A DNA stretch of 64,000 nt, from positions 123,962,336-124,026,335 of the forward strand of contig NC_039360.1 in assembly GCF_003573695.1 (NCBI RefSeq), given 5' to 3'. Made by a program: the position numbers and the translations under genes. The notes below the pieces were generated by a model. The model saw nothing but the letters and a program-made list of their open reading frames with translations. It was not told where the DNA came from and did no database searches. The DNA is from Papaver somniferum. Lineage: Eukaryota; Streptophyta; Magnoliopsida; Ranunculales; Papaveraceae. Below, piece by piece: positions 22,301 through 32,865 of the stretch; the first letter of the stretch is position 1, and every line of letters starts with the position of its first letter.

Positions 22301-23260
22301 ATGATGATTTGCGAGACTCTCGCAGAGATAATGAATTTTACAGAAAATAATCAGAGAAAAATGACAAAAGAGAAAGAGGCGAACCTTTATGGCGTACACC
22401 CTAGTTCGCGAATAAAATTTCGTAAGAGGCAAATGTAATACCTAAAGTACGTCATATAAGGGGGTTCATGTTGCATGGCTCAGGGAAAGGCTACACCGAC
22501 ACCGGAACCTGAGTCATGGAGATTTGGGGTCAATGAAGCCCATCTGGGAGAGGCACCTTGGATTCTCAGCTTAAGCATATAACTTAGGTTGGGCGACTAA
22601 GGTAATAAGGACTCTCCCAAGGAGTACAAATCTGATCAAGGCGCCGAGGTACATGGTTGAGTCAAGAGTGCCAGAGACGTTTGAAGCGTACTTTGCCATT
22701 CTTGACAAGTCTTGGCTTATACTTCACTCGGCCTGAAGAAAACCCCACTTAGGGTGCAGTCTCGTAAGCATAAACCTTATAGGTAAAAGGGATAAGAGTC
22801 TGCGAAAACAACTGGTTGTTGTTAAGACTGGATGGGAGGAGCAAACCTTGTATGGTATAAGTACGCCTCCTTGAAGGGGAAACCAGGGGAGATAAGGGCG
22901 GCACCCTCCATTAGGGAGATGATAAGTGTCTTAAGACGCAAATGTCATGAGGCTTTTTATTCGCAAGGATATTAAGGCTTGTCATATTTGTGCAACAATC
23001 CTGAAGAGGCAATAATACAAAATAAAAGGATAAGACGAAATCAATGGGTTTTCGCATGAAAGTGCGAAGACGTCCTGCGATTTCTTCGCAAGACGGCAAT
23101 GTCATGGGGCTTCATTTTCGCAAGAATATTTAGGCCTGTCATATTGTCGCAACGTTCCTGAAGAGGCCATAATACAAAAGAAAAAGTTAAGGCAAGATCA
23201 ATGGGTTTTTGCATGAAAGTGCAAGGACGTCCTGCGATTTTGTCGCAATGACAAGAGGTG
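22300..23260 (+). other. G2 conserved 3' non-coding block with direct repeats
   Basis: Collinear with the G1 block at 15640-16590 (minus strand). It includes AGGCGAACCTTTATGGCGTA near 22377, a GC-richer core at 22433-22930, and two ~158-bp direct repeats carrying GACGTCCTGCGATTT near 23070 and 23228. No ORF is conserved. High conservation in non-coding sequence of two structurally different elements suggests a shared cis signal. Confidence 0.65.
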
Positions 23261-23643
23261 GCATAATAAGACCTTTAATTAGGAAGGCAAAATAATACCA
23301 CATAGGAATGAGATTTTGGAAAGAATCAAAATTCGCTTCGCATAAGATTGCAAAGTTATACATAATTAACCGCGAAATTGAGACATAAAATAAGAAATTT
23401 TTTATGAAATCTCTCATTTGGATTCAAATAACAGAGGCAAGTATGGGAATGTATGAAATTAGAAAATGTTATTTGTCTCCATACGATAGATTTACTCAAA
23501 GATTCAAGAATTAATGATTATATTGATTAACTGTATTGCAAAGAAGAATTGTTTTAATGAATGCAGGTCAAAATGAAAGAAACACAACAGAAAGAAGAAA
23601 TAAATGTACAAGTATTACAAAGAATCAAAGAAATAAATAAAGA

Positions 23644-26418
23644 CTACTTCTTAGTTAATCCTTCATTATCTTCATCATACTTGTTCCCTTCTTCGTCTTC
23701 GTCAGAATCTTCATCACCATCAGAACCTCCATCACTATCAGATTCTTCTTCGTCAGCTTCGCTATCAGAGATAATCAAACTGGGAGTATTTTGTGGGATT
23801 TCTTCCAAGAGACAAGGATAATCAGAATGTGGGATATTATGATCGTCACAAACCATTTGGATAGTTTGATTGCGAAAATGCACAACATCATTCTTAAAAT
23901 TCGCAGCAGTGATCTTGATTTGATTCTTTAATCTAGAATACTTGTCGTTGCGAGAAGAAAGATTCTTTGCGAATTCCTCCTTTTCAGCTTCGAGTTCTTC
24001 AATCTTTTCACGATATCTATTTTCAGAATCTGCGAGCAAAAGACAATCAATTATTAACTTGATGAGAATTCATAAGAAGCAAAAGATTAGTAAAGAAGAG
24101 CAGTTAGTAACCTTCTCTGTCAGAAATCATATCTCTAATCAAGGCTGTGTGCTCAACTTGGAGACTAACATTTACACCTAAATCTTTTCGAGCATCATCT
24201 AAGATTTTCGCAGCCCAAACAAATTCATCTTCACTACTTATAAGAAGACGAGAACGAATTTGATTTTCCCTTTCGCAGAGTTCGATATTCTTGCGGTTAG
24301 CTTCATCTCGTTCAAGCTGAACTTCAAGAAGAGCCTCTTGGAATTTCGCCAAAGCCTTGGCACCTTGATCAGAGATGCGATCCTTATCATCTATGATACC
24401 GCTAATTTTGGTTCTTAACTCATTGGTTTTCTCTTTAGAATCAAGAAGGAGACGCTTAAATCGGTTGGCTAAGCCTAAACTAGATCTATGGTCAATTTCT
24501 AAGAGGCGAAATTTAGATCTAAGCTCATTTAGAGAAAGAGATGAAATTCTATCATTTGAGAAGCTATTTAAGGAATTGTTAAGACGCTCAAGAAGGGTAT
24601 CATTATCCAAGGCATTAGGAAATGAACGAAGAAGGGTAGCTTCATCAGAAAGACCATAAATGTATGCAAAAAGGATCATTTAAATAAGATAAAACAACAG
24701 GATGAATGAATAAAGGGAAAAGAGAAAAGTAACATACCGTAAAGCTGATTATTAGCTTGCTGAAGACTAGAAATTTTGTTCTTATACGAAGAAGAATCAA
24801 TTTCTAATTGTCTATTTTTCTCGCGAATACCTTTAACTTCAGCTTCCAATTCTTCATTCTTTTTGCGAAATTGAAGATTCTTCTTTTCAAGATTTTCGCG
24901 TCTTCTCTCTAGATCTGAGGCAACATCATAAGAAGCTTTTCCAGCCTGCAAGAAAATATAAAAATAAAATAATATATATATATATATATTAATATAGAAA
25001 GAAATTTTGAGTTACAACAATGAAGAAATAAAAGGATAAAAGTATACCAGACTATTGAGAGAATGCAAGAAGTCGGGAGTCACTGATCTAGAAACTCCGC
25101 GAAGAGAGCTATAACCATCCAGTAAAGGGACATCGCAAAGGGTAGGGAGATATTTGAAGGTATTTGCGAATTGTCTATCTCCCATTCCTTGTAGAGAATC
25201 AGAAAAGAGGCCAGAGAGCTTAGCCATAGAATATTCAGGTGGAGAATCTTCACTTGCAGCAAGATCATCATTGTCCCCATCACCCTTGTCACTTTCAGAA
25301 TTTTCGTGAGGAGGGATATTTGAAGGAGAAGAAGAACGAACTTTCCTTTTCTTTGGAGGAGGACCAGTTGATTTTTCCCTGCGAAGAGAACCTTTACCTT
25401 TACCTTTATCACCAGTCTTCGCAACATCGGCAGATTCTTCTACTTCAGCAATAATCTTCACACACAGATAGAAATAAGAAATGGAAGCATGGAAGCAACA
25501 ATATACTGTTTAAAATTATAAGAGAAAATTGAAGAAAATTTAAAATCATAAGAGAAAATTTCTTACCTCATCTGTGTATGAGCGAAGAGCTAACAGAGTA
25601 CTAGCTTTCCCAGTCCTGTTATAACTATCTTTCAGTTTTTGGATCTGCGGAATATCGCAAGAGTTAGCTAACAGAATAATAAAAATCAATAAAGAAATAT
25701 AAAGTGAGATAAATGGGAAGAAACATACCTCTTTCTCCTTCTCGGGCCAAGAGAAAACCCAAGGTTGATAAGCAGCGAGATTCGCAGGAAGAACATTTGA
25801 CCCAGCAATGTAGGGTCCTTTTAGCATTAAAGGAAAAACACACCATTTATCATCTTTGGATTGGCGAGGTGTTGTGTTTTTACCAGAATGCCAGTTAATA
25901 TCTTGCATGAGAATTTTGGCTTCATCAATGTTATCTTTCCTTTTTAAGCGAATACCCCAGCGAGTATTCTCTTTCTTCAAGGAGATAAGTTCATAGTTCT
26001 CAAAGAAATTTTCTACTGTGTATTTCTCAGCAACTATTTCTAGGTTTGCGAATTTAGGATCCCTAAGTTCTTTGGAGTACAAAGATCCTCTACCAGCACC
26101 ACGGTTAGCGAACTCTAGCATCAGATGGATGTAGTCCCCACTCAGTTGGAAGATAGCTCGCGAAAATCCCGAGTGAGCGAGAATTTCATAAAATAAAGGA
26201 AGATCTGGGTTATAAAGAGGAATAGGGAGACCTGCGAGAATCTGACCTAGCGAAATTATGATTGATTGATCATCACAATACTGATCAGAGAAAAGTTTGA
26301 CAGAAAGAATTGATTTGGCATTTTCACCAGGAATGGTGGAGAGTGTGAAACCTTTATCAGCAAGATCTTTTTGGACATCTTGTAAATTCTTCTCATATCT
26401 ATGACCACTTGGATCCAT
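23644..26418 (-). CDS. G2 antisense spliced gene, ~765 aa coiled-coil protein with NLS-like motif
   Basis: Runs opposite to gag between the 3' block and 3' LTR. Exons (minus): 26418-25729, 25644-25567, 25455-25048, 24945-24738, 24639-24112 and 24029-23644. All five introns (82-111 nt) have GT-AG ends and the joined frame stays open. The intron-4 acceptor is chosen at 24640-24641. Exon 1 (230 aa) resembles the plant 'putative gypsy type transposon' domain by pattern (GLPIPL...DLPLFYEIL...GFSRAIFQ). Exon 3 has PPPKKRKV, an NLS-like run (about residues 288-295). Exons 4-6 are coiled coil, ending in an Asp/Glu/Ser-rich tail. Antisense extra ORFs are known in the Tat lineage. A nuclear role is inferred. 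Confidence 0.7.
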
Positions 26419-26785
26419 ATTTGAATATAGAGTATGGGAATGAATAAAAAGGAAGAGGATTAAGGGAGGAAAAAACTACAGCAGCAGAACTTGCAGAAGA
26501 ATAACAGAGTTGCAGAGATGAGAGAATAAAAATAGAAGAGAAAGTAAAAAGAAAAATGAAAAGAAGAGTAAGAAGAATATATAAAGGAGATTTTTTTACT
26601 CGAAGAAATAAACACCATTAAGACGAAGAGACGTGAGCGGTTGAAAAGTAGTGGTTACAGAAGACGTGTCAAGAAACAAATGGAAGAAAGAATACGTGTG
26701 ATAAATGCAGAATATGAAAAGATGAACAGCTACGGCATTTCTCACATCATTCTTTACTTTGCAGAGAAGATATGAGAAGGCAAGA
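26419..26785 (-). promoter_or_regulatory. G2 antisense-gene promoter and leader
   Basis: Minus-strand sequence from the 3' LTR edge to the ATG at 26418. It has a TATATATT element at about 26577-26587, about 160 bp before the start, and an upstream stretch (about 26600-26680) nearly identical to that of the G1 antisense gene. GAGAAGGCAAGA at 26774-26785 (plus) is the polypurine tract of the element itself. Confidence 0.5.
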
Positions 26786-27257
26786 TGTAGGATCAGAATC
26801 TCGCAACGATAATATTTCAGCGAAATTATCAACAACATAATACAACAGCGTCGCAGAACAATTTCAGGAAGAATAAAATAAATGACGTCAGCTAAGATCA
26901 CGAGAAAGATATGATAGTCCTGCGAAAATTAGAGAGCTTGCGAAATTAACATTTGTAAGGTTGCGAGAATGTCGCGGACCATACCCGAAAATAAAGGACA
27001 GATTAGTTGTCATCCACTATGTATTTCCTTATAAATAGTCGTTCAAAGTTGTAAAGAAGGGGAGAGATCTCTTTTGAGTAAGAAACAAGTAAATAGGAGA
27101 GAGAAAGTCTAGAGCAGAGATCATTCTTGATTTCTTTATCTTTTCTTGTAAGAACATTCAAAGATTAATCAATAAAATTAAGAGTGTAAACCTAAAAATG
27201 AGTTGATTAATAATGAAATCATATGAGGGGTGTAGTGTAGGATTTCCTGCAACTACA
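26786..27257 (+). repeat. G2 3' LTR
   Basis: 472 bp, TGTAGGATC...CAACTACA, paired with 18291-18762 and followed by TGCGA, the target-site duplication. Confidence 0.95.
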
Positions 27258-27461
27258 TGCGAATTCCAATCTGAACGAAAAAGCCATCTTCCCTCCTTCT
27301 GGCGAAATTAAAACAATTCCAACTCCATTTCCTTCTCCATTTGATGATCGATCTACCAATATCTCCCATCTATTTGGTTCTGTTAATAAGTCTTTTGGAT
27401 CTCCGTGTTCTTCTTCTATATCCATCATTTCTTCTACCGCTTCATCTTCTTCTAAAGGAAA
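27258..27461 (-). pseudogene. G1 archaeal-type RNase H, N-terminal half
   Basis: Continues the domain cut by G2. The first catalytic position is kept as Asp, but the following Gly is Arg (LVDRSSNGEG versus LVDGSSNGEG in G3). Joined to 18019-18290 it makes one domain. Confidence 0.8.
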
Positions 27462-29136
27462 TTATGCCAAGAAATCTGCAACAACTTGTGATTTTGGTGA
27501 AGACAAAATTTCATATTTAATATCAAAGTGGCATACTTGTGCATTCCATCTCTCCACTCTTCCTGATCTTTTTGAATTCTTCATCACTGATTCAATTGGT
27601 ACTTTTGTTAATACCTTTATTTTGTGCGCTTGAAAATATATGCGGAGCTTAAATGATGCATAAACTAATGCTAAGATTAGCTTCTCAATCTTTGAGTAAT
27701 TCTTCTCGGCAGTATTAAAAGTTTTGCTAATGTAATAGATGGGTTTCTCCACTCCTGTGTCTATTCGCAATAACACGACACTTAATGCATGCGACATCGT
27801 CGCAAGATAGATTAATAATTCTTCTCCTGATTCTGCTTTTTGTAAAATAGATGTATTCATAAGATGTTCTTTGATCCCTTGAAAATCTTTTTCGCATTCA
27901 TCAGTTCATTTGAATTTCGCACCCTTCTTGAGTATATCGAAAAAATGCTTGCATTTGTCTGATGATCGCGAAATGAATCTCCCTAGCGAAGCTAAAAGTC
28001 CATTCAACTTCATTACATCTTTTATTGTTGCTGGTGTTGGCATGTCACGAACTGCTTGCACTTTTTCTGGATCAACCTGTATTCCTTCCTTTGATAAAAT
28101 GTAGCCTAAAAATTTTCCCGATGCAAGTCCAATGGTACACTTCTCAGAATTCAGTTTAATGTCATACTGCCGCATTTGTTCAAAAATATACCTAAGGTCT
28201 TGTACATGGTCTTTGGCTTATTTACTCTTTACTAACATGTCGTCCACGTATACTTCTAATGTTTTGTGTATCCATTTCGCGAACACCTTCTCTACTATTC
28301 TTTGGTATGTTGCTCCCGCATTTCGCAAACCAAATGGCATTTTCGTGTAACAATATAAACCTCTAGGGGAGAAAAAAGCAGTATGCTCTTGATATTTTTC
28401 AGCGAGAGGGATCTGGTTATATCCTTTGTACCCATCTAAAGACGATACCCTATCATTTCCGCTGCTGATTCCACCATTTGAGGAATATCTTGTAATGGAA
28501 AGCTATCTTTAGGGCAGGCTTTGTTAAATCAGTGAAATCTATGCAAATCCTTATTCCTTTGTTTTTCTTTGGAACAATGACCATGTTCGCTATCCACTCT
28601 GGGTATTTAGCTTCTCTTATAATTCCTGCATCAAGCATTTTCTGTAGTTCTTCTTCTATTTGAGAATGGTAGGCTGTTGTGATTTTTCTTATTCTTTGTT
28701 TAAATGGTCTCACATTATTGTTAATCTCCATCTTGTGACATGCAATTGATGGATCTATTCCCGGTATCTCGTCCATGCTCCCGTCGAAAATGTCTTTATA
28801 TTCTCGCAAAAGGTTAACAATTCTTTCTTCTTCTTCTACATCCATCTTGGTTCCAATTCTCAATATTAGAGGTTCTTCTATAGTCCCAACGGTTACTTCT
28901 TTTGTTGGTTCTGCGGCAGTGTAACTGGACTTGGGTTCTCCCATTAGTGCTGGTTCTTTTATTGTTTTCACAGGTCCTTCTCCTTCTTCCAAAATTTCGC
29001 TGGGTATTCCCCTGCCTTCTTCTTCCCTTATCATGTACACTCTAAATTCTTCTTCTTTCTTTGCCTCCTTTGCCAACTTTTTGCGAAATTGTTTCTTTTT
29101 TGCTCGTCCTTCATAATGCTTTACTTCAATTATTCT
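27462..29136 (-). pseudogene. G1 RT and RNase H, several breaks
   Basis: Tat-type reverse transcriptase and first RNase H. The N-terminal linker (about 29076-28760) is rich in Glu and Lys. RT begins near 28740 (REAKYPEWIANMVIVPKKNK, near 28590). YVDD is encoded near 28235-28246. Thumb and connection lie at 27906-28175 and RNase H at 27462-27860. Frames change near 28450, 28190 and 27880. Parallel to G3 31248-32440. It is cut at about 29136 in the linker after protease, where G3 begins. Confidence 0.85.
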
Positions 29137-29149
29137 TGTTTTGATATGA

Positions 29150-30498
29150 ATAATCTCGCATTTATTCTTTTAGAATCCATAACTTCTCAAAGCTTCTTAC
29201 GGATAATATCTTTTTAAGTACAATTTGTTCCATGGTCTGTCAAGTCTATGACCAACATCTCTACCTTCTGGATCCATTAATTTATAAGCTCCTATTCCAA
29301 CTATCTTCTTAATGATGTAAGGTCCATCCCATTTTTTCGCTAATTTTCCACCATTTTCTCGCTGATATATTGGTGTTTCTCGCAGAACTAAATCTCATGG
29401 TTGGAATTCGCGTACCTTGACACGTTTATTATATTCTCGGGCTAATCTTCGCTGGTAATTCTCCATATGTTGTAAAGCTATTTCTCTTTTTTCTTCTAAT
29501 TCATCAAGTTTGTTTAAGATCAAACCCGCACTAAGATTTTTCTCCCAAGCTTCTCTCTTTGTTGTCGGAATAACAACTTTCGTTGGTAACACCGCCTCAA
29601 CTCTGTATGTTAAACAAAAAGGTGACATTCCAGTAGCTTCTCTTCTAGTTGTATTATAAGCCCATACTGCATTATGTACTTGTTCGCACCATGCTCTATG
29701 ATGTCCTTCCAATTTCTTCTTTAATATATATGCAACTGTTTTGTTTGTTACCTCTACCTGCCCATCAGCTTGTGGATACAAAGGAGTAGACTTTCCACAT
29801 TTTATCTTAAATGCATTAAATAACATTTCTATGTTCTGCCCTTCAAACTGTTTCCCATTATCAGATACTAACTGCGCAGGAATTCTGAATCTCCAAATGA
29901 TATTTTCGAATATGAATGTAAAAATATCTTTGTCGCGAATATGCTGTACTGCCTTCACTTCTGTCCATTTTGCGAAATAACCTGTTGCGACTATTAAGTA
30001 TCTTCTTTGTCCAAATCCTGGTAAAAATGGCCCCACAATATCTAAGCCCCATTTTCCAAAAGGACACACGCTGGTTGAAGATGACAATGGTGCTCCAGGT
30101 GCATGTATTTTCTTTCCATGCCGCTGACAATCTTCCCAACGTCTTGATATTTGTTTTGCATCTTCGTTCATGTATGGCCAGTAATATCCTTGTATTTTTG
30201 CTCTATGTGCCAAAGATCTTCCGCCGCTATGATTTCCAGCATCTCCACTATGTAACATTTTTAGCACCTTTTCTCCTTCTTCTCGTGTCAAACATCTGAG
30301 TGATGGTCCATTAAATGATTTTCGGTATAGCAGCCCATCTCTTAATTCATAATTTTTTGCGCAGCTTTTTAACATGTGTGCTTCCAATCTATTTCTTGGT
30401 GTTTCTTCTTTCGACAAATATGCATGAAGTTCTGTTCTCCAATCTGCGATATTGTTCGTCTGTTCTTCTTCTTCACCGTCTATTATCATCACGTTCAT
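29150..30498 (-). pseudogene. G3 integrase, one stop, damaged zinc finger
   Basis: From ATG 30498 the frame is open to 29395, where a stop replaces Gly in EFQP-G-DLVL. The C-terminal part continues to about 29150 (PWNKLYLKRYY). The N-terminal zinc-binding domain has W in place of the first Cys of the C-C pair (RRWEDCQRHG; G1 has CEDCQRHG). The core keeps LDIVGP (Asp), SDNGKQFEG (Asp) and GQVEVTNKT (Glu). It would perform strand transfer if intact. Both lesions are single-base changes. Confidence 0.85.
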
Positions 30499-30507
30499 TT
30501 CTTCTTC

Positions 30508-31167
30508 TTATTTATTGATTGATGGTGATAGAAGTGTTTGTATTTTTATACATCTCGCAGTTGGATCTGTCATCATGCTTGAGATGAAAGCAAAAGCGTC
30601 TGCGAGTCTGTTATCCTTCCTTGAAATGTGCCTCCATTTTATTTTTGGGATTTTTGCTGACAATTCTTCAACGAGCTTCTTGTATTTCTTCAAGGATGGT
30701 TCATTTGTAGTGCATTCTCCCTTTATTTGGCGAATAAATAGCTGCGAATCACTAGTGATCCTAGCATTTTCTAGTTTCATTTCTATTGCGAACTTTAAGG
30801 CATGTACCACAGCTTCATATTCCGTTTCGTTATTAGTGGATGCAAACTCCAATCTGAACGAAAAAGCCATCTTCAATCCTTCTGGCGAAATTAAAACAAT
30901 TCCAACTCCATTGCCTTCTCCATTTGATGATCCATCTACCAATATCTCCAATCTATTTAGTTCTGTTAATAAGTCTTTTGGATCTCCTTGTTCTTCTTCT
31001 ATATCCATCATTTCTTCTGCTGCTTCATCTTCCTCTAAAGGAAATTCTGCCAAGAAATCTGCAACAACTTGTGATTTTGGTGAAGACAAAATTTCATATT
31101 TAATATCAAAGTGGCCTACTTGTGCATTCCATCTCTCCACTCTTCCTGATCTTTTTGAATTATTCAT
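30508..31167 (-). CDS. G3 archaeal-type RNase H (219 aa fragment of pol)
   Basis: Open frame. Residues ~75-200 hold all four acidic sites of the second, archaeal-type RNase H of Tat elements: LVDGSSNGEG, NETEYEAVVHAL, SDSQLFIRQ and RKDNRLADAF. The first ~40 residues are the end of the first RNase H (SPKSQVVADFLAEFP). It degrades RNA in RNA:DNA hybrids during cDNA synthesis. The same frame as integrase continues after a stop near 30505. The presence of this domain assigns the family to Tat. Confidence 0.85.
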   Translation of the reverse strand: MNNSKRSGRVERWNAQVGHFDIKYEILSSPKSQVVADFLAEFPLEEDEAAEEMMDIEEEQGDPKDLLTELNRLEILVDGSSNGEGNGVGIVLISPEGLKMAFSFRLEFASTNNETEYEAVVHALKFAIEMKLENARITSDSQLFIRQIKGECTTNEPSLKKYKKLVEELSAKIPKIKWRHISRKDNRLADAFAFISSMMTDPTARCIKIQTLLSPSINK

Positions 31168-31229
31168 TACTGATTCAATTGGTAATTTTGTTAATACCTT
31201 TATCTTGTGCGCTTGAAAATATATGCGGA

Positions 31230-32440
31230 GCTTAAATGATGCATAAACTATGCTAAGATTAGCTTCTCAATCTTTGAGTAATTTTTCTCGGCAGCATTAA
31301 AAGTTTTGCTAATGTAATAGATGGGTTTCTCCACTCCTGCGTCTATTTGCAATAACACAACACTTAATGCAGGCGGCATCATCGCAAGATAAATCAATAA
31401 TTCTTCTCCTGATTCTGCTTTTTGTAAAATAGTTGTATTCATAAGATGCTCTATGATTCCTTGAAAAGCTTTTTCGCATTCATCATTCCATTTGAATTTC
31501 GCACCCTTCTTGAGTATATCGAAAAAATATTTGCATTTGTCTGATGATTGCGAAATGAATCTCCCCAGAGAAGCTAAAAGTCCATTCAACTTCTGTACAT
31601 CTTTTATTGTTGCTGGTGTTGGCATGTCACGAACTGCTTGTACTTTTCTGGATCAACTTGTATCCCTTCCTTTGATACAATGTAGCCTAAAATTTTTCCC
31701 GATGCAACTCCAATAGTACACTTCTCAGGATTCAGTTTAATATTATACTGCCGCATTTGTTCAAAAATCTCCCTCAGGTCCTGTACATGGTCTTTGGCTT
31801 CTTTACTCTTTACTAACATGTCATCGACATATACTTCTAATGTGTTGTGTATCCATTTCGCGAACACCTTCTCTACCATTCTTTGATATGTTGCTCCCGC
31901 ATTTCGCAAACCAAAAGGCATTTTTGTGTAACAATATAAACCTCTAGGGGCAAAAAAAACAGTATGCTCTTGATCTTCTTCAGCGAGAGGGATCTGATTA
32001 TATCCTTTGTACCCATCTAAAGACGACACCCTATCATTCCCCGCTGCTGATTCCACCATTTGAGGGATATCTGGTAACGGAAAGCTATATTTAGGGCAAG
32101 CTTTGTTTAAATCAGTAAAATCTATGCAAATCCTTATTCCTTTATTTTTCTTTGGAACAATGACCATATTCGCTTTCCACTCTGGGTATTTAGCTTCTCT
32201 TATGATTCCTGCATCAAGCATTTTCTGTAGTTCTTCTTCTATTTGGGAATGGTAAGTTGTTGCGATTTTTCTTATTCTTTGTTTACATGGTCTCACATTC
32301 TTGTTAATCTCCAACTTGTGACATGCAATTGATGGATCTATTCCCGGTATCTCATTCATGCTCCCTGTGAAAAACGTCTTTATATTCTCGCAAAAGGTTA
32401 ACAGTTCTTTCTTCTTCTTCTTCATCCATCTTGGTTCCAA
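31230..32440 (-). pseudogene. G3 RT and first RNase H
   Basis: RT 31604-32440 carries REAKYPEWKANMVIVPKKNK, SLDGYKGYNQI and MPFGLRNAGATYQRM, with the catalytic YVDD near 31815-31826. The connection and RNase H start (31248-31625) lie in another frame, with an overlap at 31604-31625. Another frame change near 32400 separates RT from the protease linker. The catalytic residues are kept and the damage is small indels. Confidence 0.85.
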
Positions 32441-32865
32441 TTCTCAATATTAGAGATTCTTCTATAGTCCTAACGTTTACTTCTTTTGTTGGTTCTGCGG
32501 CATTGTAACTGGACTTGGGTTCTCCCATTGGTGTTGGTTCTTTTATTGTTTTCACAGGTCCTTCTCCTTCTTCTGAAATTTCGCTGGGTATTCCCCTGCC
32601 TTCTTTTGCCCTTATCATGTATACTCTAAATTCTTCTTCTTTTTTTGCCTCCTTTGCCAACTTTCTGCGAAATTGTTTCCTTTTTGCTTGTCCTTCATAA
32701 TGCTTTATTTCAATTTGATGACATAATTTCGCATTGTCAACATCTCCTCTGATTTCACCTATTCCATTTGGTGTGGGGAATTTAATACATTGATTCAACG
32801 TTGATACTACAGCTTTTATCGCATGTATCCATGGTCTTCCTAGCAACATATTATATGGTGATTCC
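32352..32865 (-). pseudogene. G3 protease C-terminal part and RT linker
   Basis: Begins in LLGRPWIHAIKAVVSTLNQC, the flap-to-end part of retropepsin (G2: ALIGRPWIHG), then a Lys/Glu-rich linker to RT. The N-terminal part of the same protease is at 34384-34933. E3 separates them, with ATTCC on both sides. Confidence 0.8.

Larger units (their letters stand above)
18291..27257 (+). mobile_element. G2, complete Tat-type gypsy element with gag-protease but no pol
   Basis: 8,967 bp with two 472-bp LTRs (18291-18762 and 26786-27257) that differ at only five positions by eye (98.9% identity). It is flanked by TGCGA at 18286-18290 and 27258-27262. Inside are the primer site, a long gag, protease, a short spacer where RT, RNase H and integrase should be, a conserved 3' block, and a spliced gene on the opposite strand. 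It interrupts the second RNase H of G1. It cannot copy itself without RT and integrase from elsewhere, yet it is among the youngest insertions in the window. Confidence 0.95.

Noticed and set aside
24640..24656. Intron-4 acceptor at 24655 in the G2 antisense gene
   Set aside because: That position reads TG rather than AG; an AG 15 nt further downstream keeps the frame and was used.
16690..32865. Simple tandem duplication of pol
   Set aside because: Two pol copies follow each other, but the GTAAT-flanked 5' LTR and primer site of G3 fit nested insertion plus deletion better.
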